Positions 1 through 15,093 of a stretch of 64,000 nucleotides of DNA are shown here, one piece after another. Every line of letters begins with the position of its first letter. Position 1 is the stretch's first letter. The notes beneath the pieces are model-generated. The model ran no database searches. It had not been told where the DNA came from and saw only the letters and a program-made list of their open reading frames with translations. The translations under genes and the position numbers were made by a program. This DNA is from Flaccisagitta enflata (taxonomy: Eukaryota > Chaetognatha > Sagittoidea > Aphragmophora), in assembly GCA_965153355.1 (NCBI GenBank), contig OZ231126.1, positions 40,734,001 to 40,798,000 on the forward strand, written 5' to 3'.

Positions 1-59
1 GCATTTTGTGCAAATGTAGTGAGACCAGAGACTGCCAAAATATACAAAAAGTAACAAGT

Positions 60-455
60 CATCAAGGACTTGTACATGGTCAGCGGTACCCAATTCCCTA
101 CTTGGAATGATTAGTTTGAGAAGTGGAGTGAGAGCAGGGCAGGGGCCCCAAAGGGACGATGACCTGTAGGACACAGGGGTGAATTTCCTCACATCCGTAC
201 GCCTTGGGAGGTTAGATGTTTGGCTTGTGAGTGAAAATTTGAATCAAAAGAGGTCCGCATACAAGCCTGGGAGTGCTGACTTAGGATCTAAGAGGGGTGA
301 TTTTTGACTAAAAATGGCTGATTTGAGGCCTTAGAAGATTAACTTTATATCTGAGAAAGCCAATTTTGGACCTTAGAGAGATGATTTTAGGTTGTAACCC
401 CTGTGTCCCATAGGACATTGGCCCTTTGGGACCACTGCCAAAAAAGGGGACAGAT
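60..455. repeat. Family A repeat, copy 1
   Basis: The ends are inverted copies of each other: a CCCCAAAGGGACGATGACC-type end followed by TGTAGGACACAGGGG at 145-179, and CCCCTGTGTCCCATAGGAC followed by GGCCCTTTGGGACC at 398-443. The left end is preceded by GGTCAGCGGTACC, which recurs in other copies. The middle is a degraded 20-25-bp tandem repeat (TTTGAGGCCT..GAGAG). There is no coding capacity. It resembles a MITE-like element carrying a minisatellite. Confidence 0.7.
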
Positions 456-487
456 GGACCAATGGACAAATGCTCTTTCTCTCTGTT

Positions 488-640
<153 letters not shown>

Positions 641-918
641 TTGCACCCTTTCTCGCCTTCATTTGCACACATTTTTCCACTGTAGAATCACGCAGCGCAA
701 ACACTTCTGACAAGAAAAACAAGAAATGAATTGTCGATGATCGTTCTGATTTTCTGCCAAGGATATTTGTATCCATTTCTCGAAATTTTCATTGAAAAAA
801 AAAAATCATTTTGCGAGCTCATTTATCATTTGTTTTGTTAAGTAATTTCACCTTCATTTCCCAGGTCTTGGTCTGATACTTTATTTTTCCAAACTTTAAT
901 CTTGAACTGTGTTTAAAG

Positions 919-6302
<5,384 letters not shown>

Positions 6303-6700
6303 TTAGTTACAAATATGGGATTTTTTATGATCACTTATGCATAATCCCCAACGCATTCATGATTTTGGTCCGTCAGTCTATAACGCTCATTTACTATCGT
6401 AAACGCTTATTTGCCTGCGCCACATCCCTTAACGTGTCCTATTTGATGGTTGGGTAATAATGTAATTGGTCTAATTGTAATCCCTGACATCTCTTTTGTG
6501 ACTCAAAACGCGTACTGATATTCGCTATCCAGGCGCCTCAATCCTTATTTCGTTATTCGCGGATTTGTTATCACTTCTTTTGTAGTTTTTTTCTCTCAAC
6601 GATCAGTGTTGCGCCTCGTCTTCTCAAATTCATTGTCATTTTTCATTTTTCTTTTGATTTTTCATCTGAAAATAAATAAAAAGGGTAAATTGATACAATA
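6303..6700. other. Convergent intergenic gap
   Basis: Lies between the helicase stop and the 3' end of the polymerase remnant. The only signal noted is AATAAATAAA at 6671-6680, a possible + strand poly(A) signal about 370 bp after the helicase stop. Nothing else is seen. Confidence 0.5.
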
Positions 6701-6991
6701 TCACAGATTCTTTATTTCCATATTTAAATCGTGCAATGACAAACTTTCTATATGTACAAGAAACTCGTCAAATCTCCCCCCAGACTTTATATAATAGCTC
6801 TTGGTCTGGGCATTAAAGAGACTTAGTTTATTCACTGAGTAAATAATGCCCTTGTTTGCTAGGAATTCCAATTTACAGTTGATAGACACATTCTGAACAG
6901 TGTACCACAGACAGCATGGTCTTTGATAAAAGACGCGAGATTGCACAAGATCTTTCAAATAGTCAGATTCGTGATTGGGACACACTCCCAA
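6701..6991 (-). pseudogene. Polymerase block, C-terminal remnant
   Basis: 96 residues (GVCPNHESDYLKDL to LNMEIKNL). Its place suits the thumb region. IIYSVNKLSLFN is where one might look for the catalytic DTD, but no Asp pair is present. The 220 bp between this and the motif B piece contain at least five stops in the best frame. Confidence 0.35.
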
Positions 6992-7214
6992 ATCCTTGAA
7001 ATGACGCTTTTTAAAAAGCCAAAAGTTTTTTGGCAGCTGAGTTGATGTCCAATCTCATTCTTAAATTAAGTATCAAGTATTACAATTGGCCAGGGCTTAC
7101 TTGTGGTCACTATACGCTTAAATGAGTTCAAAGCCATAGATAGAGCCATCTGTATTGGTCCGTAAAAATTCTGTCAAAAACCACGTTTTGAATTGAAGCT
7201 AAAAGTTTAGCATT

Positions 7215-7631
7215 TTAGCGATGCCAGTGGCAACTAGACTCATATGAATCGCTCTCAGATTGTGCGTTGGATACAAAATGAAAAAGCCTCTTTTGATCAT
7301 TGATCTTAGTTCCATGTGAGAGCAAATGCAATGTTTGCAGTTCTTGTACTTCGACTTCATCCATGATATAGCTTCTTTTGAACCGGGAAGAGTTTAATCC
7401 ATAACAACCGATTGCGTTGTTTATGCAACTTTTGCTAAAACTGACAAATCCCTTTTGATCCTTGTGCTTTTGCAGAGCAGAGAAAAATGGTTCTCTTAAC
7501 TTTGAGAACGGGTTCTTTCCACAAACTTGATATTCAAAGATGGAATCAATTGAAATTACTTCAAAATCGGGCATTGATTCATTTGTCAATAGTTCTCTAA
7601 ATAAGATGGTAGAGACTATTTTCTGTGACAC
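7215..7631 (-). pseudogene. Polymerase block, motif B piece
   Basis: 138 residues with FSKSCINNAIGCYG: Lys, then Asn four residues later, then a YG pair, the motif B signature of family-B polymerases (dNTP and template contact). It is in a different frame from the preceding piece; the break is within about 15 bp at 7632-7645. The C-terminal 30 residues are Ser-rich and probably out of the true frame. Confidence 0.55.
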
Positions 7632-7644
7632 TTCTTAGATCCGT

Positions 7645-8286
7645 TCAGTCTCTCCCTCTGAGTTTTTGTAGAAAAAAAGGGGTATGTATTCCCAAATTGG
7701 TCCGAGACTTTGGGCCACATTTGGCCGAACATTTTACAAACCCGTTCAAATCTCCCTCTGAAATAGCTTTGACAATCTTCTGCTCGGTCAACTTTCCATA
7801 CTTTGTCAAGGGAAACCGCCCCATTGTCAATTGTTCTACAAATGTAGCAAACTGTATCCCGCTACATTCTTCCCTCAAGGGAATGCCAAAATGGGAGAAA
7901 AAATGTTCTGTATTTGTCAGCCAGAAATACAGAAGGTCGCATTCGTATATGCTCACGACTTTTTTGCCTGTTTTCTCGTACATTAACTGAACTTTTCGCT
8001 CAGTTTCATTGTGTACGTCGTCATAACTCATGTTTTGTTTCATTGGATGAGCGGAGCTTCTCTGTTCATTTGTTTTTAGACGCCAAAGGCGTGGCCTTAA
8101 ACTTTCTCCTGGGTGTTTTTCATCCCTAGGTGCATCGTTGGTCCTGCAGACATCACAGGCCATTTTGTGCTCATCACTGACATTACTAGAATGACATTCT
8201 GTATTATGCGAGTGCATAAAACATCCACAGTATTCAATAAAGACATCAGCGCTCCCGACGTCCATCACCACACAAAAAGAAACCAA
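7645..8286 (-). pseudogene. Polymerase block, nuclease-like insert piece
   Basis: 213 residues. EYCGCFMHSHNTEC, then a second CDVC pair, then KKVVSIYECDLL matches the pattern of the Vsr-like endonuclease module known in many transposon B-type polymerases (a GC..H..C patch, then a conserved (W/Y)EC). The end, GFVKCSAKCGPK, suits the region that follows motif A. In the arrangements I know this module precedes motif A; here it follows it. Metal-binding residues cannot be confirmed by eye. Confidence 0.45.
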
Positions 8287-8346
8287 ACTTTTTTACATTC
8301 TTTTTAAGCACAGAGCGCGTTTTATAGACTCCTGAGGAGCCGCAGC

Positions 8347-8952
8347 TCACTCCTCAATAGCGTTAATCACCATGTTACTGAACGTTTTCCCTCTCCTACT
8401 TCGCTTGGCTACAAAGTATGTGCCTTCTTTTGCATATTCTCTCGGCAAGCCCGTTAGTAAAAACCTTTGAGAATCTGACATGTATATTGATGAGTAGTAC
8501 TTTTCCATGTCAATGGCGATGGCACTTTTCAAAGTGCCATCAATGTCAATCGCTGTTTTCTTCGCATTTAACAGTCCGCATGATATATAATTGGTATCCA
8601 CTTCATTGTAAAATGCTTCAGATGGGGAATAGAACATGTTCTTCTGAATTTCTGTTAGACAATTGCCAGAAAGAACTCGACCTACCCTGGTAGCGCTCTC
8701 GTAACCAACTATGTTCAGATTTAAATCATTTTTAAAATTTTGAACACAATTTTCAAAGAGTTGAAACTGATTGATTTCGGCTACCTTATCAGAGAAGCAG
8801 GGAGCGAAGTTATTTAACATTATAAATTTCACTGGGTATTTCTTAACATTTACTGTCTTCAACATATTTTTCTCAAATCTTGTGCTTATGTCCTCTGATT
8901 TGTGGACACAGCTTAACTGTGAAAGCAGCTCGCACATGAAAGAACTTGGCAA
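8347..8952 (-). pseudogene. Polymerase block, motif A piece
   Basis: 201 residues, with the open frame extending upstream of the Met to about 9040. Residues around 150-175 read AIDMEKYYSSIYM, then LLTGLPREY. An Asp three residues before a Tyr-rich Ser-Ser-Ile, followed by LP-G-P, fits motif A (the first metal-binding Asp) of protein-primed B polymerases. It ends at a TGA 60 bp before the next open piece. A TATAAAA lies in that gap (about 8317-8323, minus strand), possibly by chance. Confidence 0.5.
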
Positions 8953-9043
8953 TCTACAATCTGTAGTGCCAACCGAGACATAATAGTCGTACGTTCCCAG
9001 ATAGTTTAAACGTCCATTTTGATTGCTTTCAATTTGGTCAACT

Positions 9044-9514
9044 TTATTGTGTCAATATTGTTCTTGTCTCAACTGGCGTACTATTTAACATTGATTCAAG
9101 CTCTCTTAGGAACATCACATTACTTCCCATACGCTCTCCAAGAACATGAACACTGCACAGTGCTCCAAATTTTATGACATAATTTACACCCTCTTTAAGG
9201 GTAGCAAATTCCTTTTTTGTTGTGAGGCTGTCATTGTTTTTCAACTTTGTTTTCATCACAACTGAGACGGGTCCCGACCTTGTCCCATTTACCAAAATGT
9301 GACCATACTTTAAATCTCGAGTAATTGGGGCATTTTTCAATTCCTCTATATCCTCCACACATTTCTCCAAAGAATATTTAAAATGTACCAACTTTTCTCC
9401 ACCAAATCTTTTTTTTTCACAATCTTTCTTAACGCGATGTTCCATCAAATTAGTTTTGGTGGCAAAGCACCGTCCACAGTGCACACACTGGTATTTTTTC
9501 ATGTATGCATCCAA
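9044..9514 (-). pseudogene. Polymerase block, zinc-finger piece
   Basis: 156 residues. Near the start is CVHCGRCFATKTNLMEHR, followed by KKDC: a Cys-x2-Cys...His...Cys finger, then FGGEK. A finger followed by a GG motif is commonly found in front of the exonuclease region of Polinton/adintovirus-type polymerases. The frame ends at a TAA (9044), and the next 45 bp switch frame twice before the motif A piece. Confidence 0.5.
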
Positions 9515-9599
9515 ATCTGTGATAATGTTTACATGATTATTGTTTTTTTGTCAAAAAATATACTACAATCTTTGTAATTACCATTGAGACAAATTTTAT

Positions 9600-9851
9600 T
9601 TAAAAAGTTTTTTTCATGTTTTCAGTTTTTTCTATTGAATCATACATGATTTTTTTCATTCCAACTTCTTTTTCATGTATCAAGACAATGTTTGACTCCA
9701 AATAACGCTCTAACAATGGCAAATATTCTTCTGGCAGTCCTTTATCTGCCTTCCATTCAGTATATGGGTGACCCTCATTTTTTTTAGCCACCAACCATTT
9801 CTTAAACCCATTTTCCAATTTCATGGCAATTCTTTTTTGAGGAGTGCCCAT
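9600..9851 (-). pseudogene. Polymerase block, Lys-rich linker piece
   Basis: 83 residues, MGTPQKRIAMKLENG to ENMKKTF, charged and probably helical. It follows the previous piece across the A-run and ends at a stop about 85 bp before the finger piece. It may be polymerase linker or a separate small gene. Confidence 0.35.
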
Positions 9852-10482
9852 CTTTTTTTTGTCTCACATTTCTTTTTTCAATCTTACGTCCTTTCACTGT
9901 GTACACACAACTTAGAATCAGCCATACACATTTATTTTGTTGGCAGTTTTCCTCACTTTTACATTTGTTTTTGCTAATTCCCCAATCAATGTACCAATGA
10001 TCATTGCCAAATATTCTTCCACTCTCCATTGTGATGTGAAACACAAGAGTCATAGGACAGACAAGTCCATCATCGTAGTTTTTCTCCAATTCTATCACAG
10101 ATATCTCTAAAGAGGCTAAGAGATTGTATTGTCTTAGTATGACATCGAAAAAGTGTGTAAAGGTTTGTTGATTATGGATCAAAAAACTAACCGGCAAAGC
10201 CTGGTTATTGCTCCTCGAGGCCCAGATAAAATTCTGAGTCTGATTTACCAAAGAGATTATGGCTATTGATGGGCTGAAATTCACTCTCCACGCTTTTCTT
10301 TTTTTTATGAAATGCTCATGAAATATGCCCTTTAAGTACCGAAACAAAAATGGGCAAAAATCAAGGGTTGCAGGCCAGAAGTTAAGTATCGTTGGATCTG
10401 GCCTTTGAGATGATAGTCTAAATGATACTTCTGAGCATATCATATTAGATGAGAGAGTTACTTGATTCCTCACATTTCCCAA
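9802..10482 (-). pseudogene. Polymerase block, N-terminal piece
   Basis: 226 residues with hydrophobic beta-like stretches and, near the end, a Cys cluster (KNKCKSEENCQQNKC). The last 17 codons overlap another frame starting MGTPQKRIAM after a run of eight A (minus strand), so a homopolymer frameshift at about 9850 is likely. The position upstream of the finger piece suits the N-terminal domain of virus/transposon B-type polymerases. I do not recognise it independently. Confidence 0.45.
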
Positions 10483-10592
10483 TGGTCCCTTGCTAAATCG
10501 AATAACTCTGGGGAGAAATCATTTATAGCTACAGAGCTATTCGAGTCACTGTGGATTACAGAGTTGATTTGGTCGTTTGTTAATGCACTCAT
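10470..10592 (-). CDS. Small ORF at the start of the polymerase block
   Basis: Forty residues starting MSALTNDQINSV and ending LARDHWEM. It is polar and acidic with no known motif. It stops just where the next piece begins in another frame (MGNVRNQV, 10482), and the overlap contains GTGAGG, so it could be the polymerase N-terminus cut off by a frameshift, or a first exon. Nothing identifies a function. Confidence 0.35.
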   Translation of the reverse strand: MSALTNDQINSVIHSDSNSSVAINDFSPELFDLARDHWEM

Positions 10593-10877
10593 TTTTAGCG
10601 TTTTGGCGCACTGTGCATTTTTTTTTCAGAAACAAACGTCAAACGGCGAAAACGATCTTAGAGAAAACGAATGGCGATGCCAAAGTCTCCTTTCCAACTG
10701 GAGTCAATAAAGTTCATCATGGTGAGAATTTTTACTTTTTTTCATTCATGTCATATATGATAATAAAACAGTGAATTCACTTCAATTAAAAACTTCAAAT
10801 TCCAATGTGGTAGGGTTATATTTTTAATCCATTTTACATTTAGAAAAAGCACATTTATATACAGTTATACTAATCTG

Positions 10878-11039
10878 TTATATAAACAATTGGTCCAGAA
10901 TGGTCATTCCATTTGAATAGTTTTCCCAATGCCATCTTTCCATCTCATAGATATCCCTCAACCTGCCGCATTTCTCTTCGATGCTCGCACAATAAGCCTT
11001 TATTGTCCTTATTCCTGAAAAATGACCAACGATTATCAT
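10878..11039 (-). CDS. Small ORF overlapping the basic protein gene
   Basis: 53 residues, MIIVGHFSGIRTIKAY to TILDQLFI. Its ATG overlaps the TGA of the basic protein (ATGA, 11036-11039), a compact arrangement seen in viral and transposon gene blocks. Another frame starting MALGKLFKWND is also open for about 20 codons here. I recognise neither. Confidence 0.35.
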   Translation of the reverse strand: MIIVGHFSGIRTIKAYCASIEEKCGRLRDIYEMERWHWENYSNGMTILDQLFI

Positions 11040-11311
11040 TTTCTGCTTAGTTTCCGTTGGGCCTCTACCACAAGAGCATCTAGTCCGCACCGGCTTTTTC
11101 CGCGCTTCCCACGGCCAATAACGACTTCTTTCCGCTTCCGCCTTCGCGAACGACGAGAACGTTTGGACTTCTTAGATCGACTGCGACTTCGACGTTTATG
11201 CCCACGGCGACGCTTTTTTCTCATTCCTCTTAAATGGTTAGCACGTAAAAATCTCCCGCGCTTATCTCTCCTAGCCTTCGCCATATGTTTGCTTTTGTGA
11301 TGCTTTTCCAA
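11036..11311 (-). CDS. Protamine-like basic DNA-condensing protein
   Basis: 91 residues, about half Arg or Lys, with KKRRRGHKRRSRSRSKKSK and then SRRSRRRKRK in the centre. It starts at MEKHHKS, or nine codons later at MAKARRDKRG. RS/KR-rich proteins of this size act as core proteins that neutralise packaged DNA in adenoviruses and related Polinton/adintovirus capsids; sperm protamines have a similar composition. The position between the capsid and polymerase genes on the same strand favours a virion core role. No signal peptide or membrane segment. Confidence 0.6.
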   Translation of the reverse strand: MEKHHKSKHMAKARRDKRGRFLRANHLRGMRKKRRRGHKRRSRSRSKKSKRSRRSRRRKRKEVVIGRGKRGKSRCGLDALVVEAQRKLSRK

Positions 11312-11355
11312 CTTAGGGTAAACAAAATCGTAAATAATTTAAAAACATATATAAG

Positions 11356-11460
11356 ATGTCATACAGCAACAAGTGTGTACTAGATAGTAAAGACAATACA
11401 ATTCCAAATTTCGAGGCGCGCATGTCACTACTGCTCGCTCAAATGAAGCAATCTGGATAA
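11356..11460 (+). CDS. Possible small + strand ORF
   Basis: 34 residues, MSYSNKCVLDSK to LLLAQMKQSG, TAA at 11458. It is the only readable + strand frame between two - strand genes. Balanced composition, no motif. It could be chance. Confidence 0.2.
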   Translation: MSYSNKCVLDSKDNTIPNFEARMSLLLAQMKQSG

Positions 11461-11596
11461 CCACGTTGCTACTCAAGGCCGAAGAAAAGCGCAAGCGAAA
11501 ATCGAGAGCCTGTATGTATTGAGAGGGGTAGGGCGAGGTGGGGCAGGGCAGGAGCAATAAAACCTTTGACAACAATTAAATCAGTTGGTCCACTAT

Positions 11597-14023
11597 TCAC
11601 TCAACTATATCATTAACATGTACCGCGGTAGTGGTGAGGTTCAATCCATCTGGATCATCCATCAACTTTGATGGCGTTTGTTTGAACGAAATGACGAATA
11701 GAAATAAATCTTTGTTGAAACTGGTCATCAATAAAGCATTATAATCAGATTAGACACAGCCGGATACACAACTACCCCAGTCGCGTATGGGTGGGCAGGG
11801 GCCATATCCAAGGTCCCTTCATCATTTGGGTAGGAGCAGTGAGGCCAAAACCTGGAAAAACTAAAAATGTAAGATGTGACGACAGATCGACATATGGACC
11901 GGCTAAACGACCAACGGACGGATTGACCAACAAAGCGGTGGTGAGTCAGCACGCGACTGGGCGTTAACAACTCATAACTTTATACCGCTTTCGAGAGATG
12001 CTCTTTGATGCATTGGGAAAATTTTGCAGCATTTGCTTGTAGAGATAATCCACCGCATATGAGTTTTCATCGGTCAAATCCATATTCGACAAAATCTCAT
12101 TTTGAGGCATGCCAACTCCATTTTTGAATACTTGCAAATCAGCCAGACCCTCATGGGTGTACCAAAACCTATATCAATTTTCCAAATTACTCATGGTTGT
12201 ACCAAAATCTATATCAATTTTCAAAATTACTCATTCTCACCAAATTTACCTATTTTTGTAGTTGCCAAGAAACTCAGCTTCCTTCTGGAACATGACAATC
12301 AATATCTCAGGCAGTTTGGCAAATTGACAGGCGTTGCTTAGAGAGTAGAGCTGTAAAGGGCAAGTCAGTGGCAGTGCAGTATATCTAAAAATCTGTCTCT
12401 CTCTCTCTCTCTCTCTCTCCGTCTGCCTTCGTCTATCTCCGTCTGCCTCCGTCTGTCTCTGTCTATCTATATGCCTATCTCTTTATCTTTCTCTTTCCCC
12501 AACCCAAACATGCACCAACTCTCCCACTCACACTTACACTACTCCCACTTTGGAGGGTAAAGTGCCTTATTTTGTCAATTGGAATTACACGCTCCAATTT
12601 TTCACTGTTCACGAGCTAATACCAACTGTTGCGAACGTTTGTCTCCAACTTGTAATAAGTTAGGCTCACCTTGGCGTTCTCAAGGAACATTTCATACTCG
12701 CTGGTATCAGATTCTTCTTTTATGAAGATTTTGGATGAAGGAAACATTTCCATGGATACCTCAACCACTCTTTTTTGTGGAATTAAAAAAGGGAGACTGA
12801 AGTAGCGCGAGAGAAAGGACAAGGGCACATGGAAAGAATGTCCACTAGACTTGCCACATTTCTTGAGAAGTAACGCCCTCTCGTAAAGCCCTATTTAAAT
12901 AACAAAACAGATCATAATTTGTACCATGCCTCATCACTGAATACCTTACACTTATCTCTTTGTCTTTACTTATTCATACCTTTGTTCCAATTTTTCTTTT
13001 TCAAGCTAAAGGCTTTCATTTGGGCAGCGGTACGCTTTGTGCCACTTGCTATTATAGCATCATAATCCAAAACACCACACTGACCATTGCCGGCTCCTAT
13101 TTAGAAATACCTCATATAGCAAATCTATGGCAATATCAAATCTTCCTCAATAACAATTCTTTTAATTATTGTAACCCTCAATAGCGTACCTGGAATTTGG
13201 TAAAAAAGGCAGAAACAGCGGGAACAATCACATACACAGATTTTGTCCTGCGTGCTGTCTGACGATGCTGTTACCAATAAAAAAATCATTGATTTTTAAA
13301 TTTTAACATTATTTCAAGCACTATCACACAATACCCAATACCCAATACCCAATAAACAATGCCCAATACCCAATACCCAATACCCAATACCCATTGCCCA
13401 ATACCCAGTACCCATTGCCCAAATAGCCTACTACCTATTGCCCAATACCCTTTACCCAATACCCAATACCCAATATCCAATACCCAATACCCAATACCCA
13501 ATACACAATACCAACAATTAACAATTTAATGTCTAATACCCAATACTCACATGCATTCCCCTCAGTGTCCTCTCTAAAACCAGCTCCAAACAGATGTATT
13601 TCCCTCCACTCTGGTGTGTAGTCCAGCATCAAACGCAAAAAGAGGAGATGCGCAGAATATCGCTCATTTTCAAACGCTTCCTCCCCCGCCACCAATACTT
13701 TAACCGTCTCTAAAATCAATATCGCCAAAAAGTTGACACAGGAAATCTGATCTGTCTCCGCATATTCCCCTCCATCTTTTTTCAATTTCAATGAAAATAT
13801 CAACTCCGATTCAGGCCCATAAAGTTCAGAGGGCAGAGTTGGGGGCAACTGAAAGTTCATTTTTTTGCGTTTTTCAAGCTATTTGAGGGGGCAATTTCAA
13901 CTCGGTGAGATCCAACAATTCCAGCGTAATTTGGGGGAAGCAATGATATCTTGCAGATATTTGGAACGCTTATCTCACTGTCAACCAACATTTCCATGAT
14001 TCCGTTGTGTATTTTGATAAGGC
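11597..14023 (-). CDS. Spliced double-jelly-roll major capsid-like protein
   Basis: Exons in transcription order: 14023-13551, 13267-13190, 13096-12980, 12890-12670, 12350-12250, 12168 to about 11964, then, after a family B element, about 11751-11597 (TGA). Borders are GT-AG and phases agree through the sixth exon. The first exon starts at acceptor TTTCAG; an upstream exon is expected but not found. Features typical of Polinton/adintovirus capsids: [15 protein letters not shown], then [18 protein letters not shown] (exon 1); [19 protein letters not shown] (exon 4); [11 protein letters not shown], then NMDLTDEN (exon 6). The protein would form trimeric capsomers. Breaks: exon 1 changes frame at a run of seven A (13860-13867), and exon 6 reaches TAA at 11964 where the family B element starts. 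The family call is by pattern only. Confidence 0.6.
11752..11963. mobile_element. Family B repeat interrupting the capsid gene
   Basis: Left end AGCCGGATACACAACTACC, then a GGGTGGGCAGGGGCC block, a GACC/CCAA-rich middle, and right end GTCAGCACGCGACTGGGCG. Open coding sequence of the capsid type continues on both sides, so it either interrupts an exon or lies in an intron whose borders I cannot place. Confidence 0.7.
12154..12233 (-). repeat. 40-bp tandem duplication carrying the 3' splice site
   Basis: Two near-identical 40-bp units, each with GATATAG on the minus strand (12169-12171 and 12209-12211) followed by TTTTGGTACA. Only the downstream acceptor keeps the capsid frame open. It duplicates the acceptor of exon 6. 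Confidence 0.7.
12393..12560. repeat. (CT)n and CTGTCTCCGT-like repeats in a capsid gene intron
   Basis: A short CT run followed by degenerate CGTCTGCCTCCGTCTGTCTC units inside intron 12351-12669. Confidence 0.85.
13330..13512. repeat. Heptamer minisatellite (AATACCC)n in a capsid gene intron
   Basis: About 25 units of AATACCC/CATTGCC type, telomere-like in length and strand bias, occupying most of intron 13268-13550. The donor GTGAGTATT lies directly against the array. Translations such as repeated GYWVLGI are artefacts. Confidence 0.95.
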
Positions 14024-14162
14024 CTGAAATGTTAAAAAATACAATAATGGGTATGTTAACCGATTTAATACCATTTACATTGCAACAACCATCACAGCAA
14101 ATTTTACATAAATTGCAAATGGGGTACTGTAAGTCTACACAACCATCTTTTCATGCATTTAT

Positions 14163-14732
14163 TCATTCTTTTTTGAATGAATAGAGATTGTTGTTTAATT
14201 TGTATGTGCCAGATTCCACCCGCCTACGAAGGACCGCTCCTAGACGTCGTTGCAGATATTTGGTCGGCTGAAGCGAAAAGTTCCTCAGCAAGAACTCTTG
14301 GATGAACGAACGTCCCACTCCAATCTCGTGTCCCGCCAAAATGGCCTGGTCGACAAACCCCTCAAATTGATGCGCGGTAACGACGTCCCTCTTGGATCGA
14401 TCTTCCTCCAAAGCGCTGTTACTCAATCGGGTCCCGGTCAGGCGCTCCTGAAGACGGCTACATGGCGCGCGAATGCTTTGCAACTGTGCATCCATCATAT
14501 CCAGCCTCTCCTCCACCAACGCACTGGACACCTTCGCGCATCCTCCTGCTACGCCTTCAACATCTTCGTCGTTGCTCTCAATTGGAGTTTCATTGTTGCT
14601 CTGATCATCTCTATCGTTACTCCCATCGTCTTCGTCGTAGCTCGACAAATCCTCGTCCATCAAATTCTTGGTTTTTTCATCGCCGTCTCCAACGCTAATC
14701 ATCTTTTCTCCCTGGACGTTTTCCTCCATCAT
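14163..14732 (-). CDS. Acidic protein with a linker-histone-like winged helix
   Basis: 189 residues. Residues 1-60 are acidic (EDLSSYDEDDGSNDRDDQ). Residues 65-100 are probably coiled-coil. Residues 135-189 read SFIQEFLLRNFSLQPTKYL, then LRRRVESGTYKL, then LYSFKK, matching the H1/H5 globular fold pattern: helix, helix, basic recognition helix, short beta wing with G-x-Y/L and SFK. H1-like domains bind linker DNA, so a role in DNA packaging or transcription of the element is likely. It lies just upstream of the capsid gene on the same strand and could be an intronless gene. No close match is claimed. Confidence 0.55.
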   Translation of the reverse strand: MMEENVQGEKMISVGDGDEKTKNLMDEDLSSYDEDDGSNDRDDQSNNETPIESNDEDVEGVAGGCAKVSSALVEERLDMMDAQLQSIRAPCSRLQERLTGTRLSNSALEEDRSKRDVVTAHQFEGFVDQAILAGHEIGVGRSFIQEFLLRNFSLQPTKYLQRRLGAVLRRRVESGTYKLNNNLYSFKKE

Positions 14733-14812
14733 AAGGTCAGTTTTTCACTTTTTTTTTTGATTTTCTAATGTGTCAATCAAATTATAAATTGTGAGGTACA
14801 TCAATCATTTTT

Positions 14813-14875
14813 AGGTGCGACAAACCGCCTCTATAACTGGCTCTGTCCGTCGGTCGGTAGGTTGGTCGGTCACGC
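14813..14875. mobile_element. Family C repeat fragment
   Basis: GGTGCGACAAACCGCCTCTATAACTGG-like end followed by GTCCGTCGGTCGG. It matches the ends at 20.9, 31.4, 36.1 and 57.6 kb. No matching second end is obvious nearby. Confidence 0.6.
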
Positions 14876-15093
14876 AATCTTATTACAATTTTTATATAAT
14901 CCCAACATTTACTACCACATACAAAACCACGCTTTCAGTCCATTTTCCAATGAGTATAGCCTTGCTCCGCATCCCTTTAGTCCATCCCAAATTCTTCAAA
15001 ATATTGTTTCAACAATTCCCTCTTACCTTCTTTCTTCATTTTGCCGCTTTTTTTCTTTCTTTTTTTTTCCTCTCTTATCTTTCTACTGACAGC

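Larger units (their letters stand above)
6701..10592 (-). pseudogene. Family-B DNA polymerase, protein-primed transposon/virus type, broken
   Basis: A run of - strand open pieces reads in a sensible polymerase order from 10.6 kb to 6.7 kb: N-terminal region, Cys/His finger, motif A, a nuclease-like insert, motif B. The frame changes at about 10471, 9850, 9044, 8346, 7640 and in 7000-7215, where several stops accumulate. I could not find a clear YxDTD motif C. Such polymerases copy Polintons, adintoviruses and bidnaviruses from a protein primer. No intron solves the breaks I tried, in contrast to the helicase and capsid genes. The assignment rests on motif patterns, not on a database search; the pieces are listed separately. 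Confidence 0.6.

Noticed and set aside
13286-13501. Tandem GYWVLGI protein
   Set aside because: Translation of the AATACCC array within an intron.
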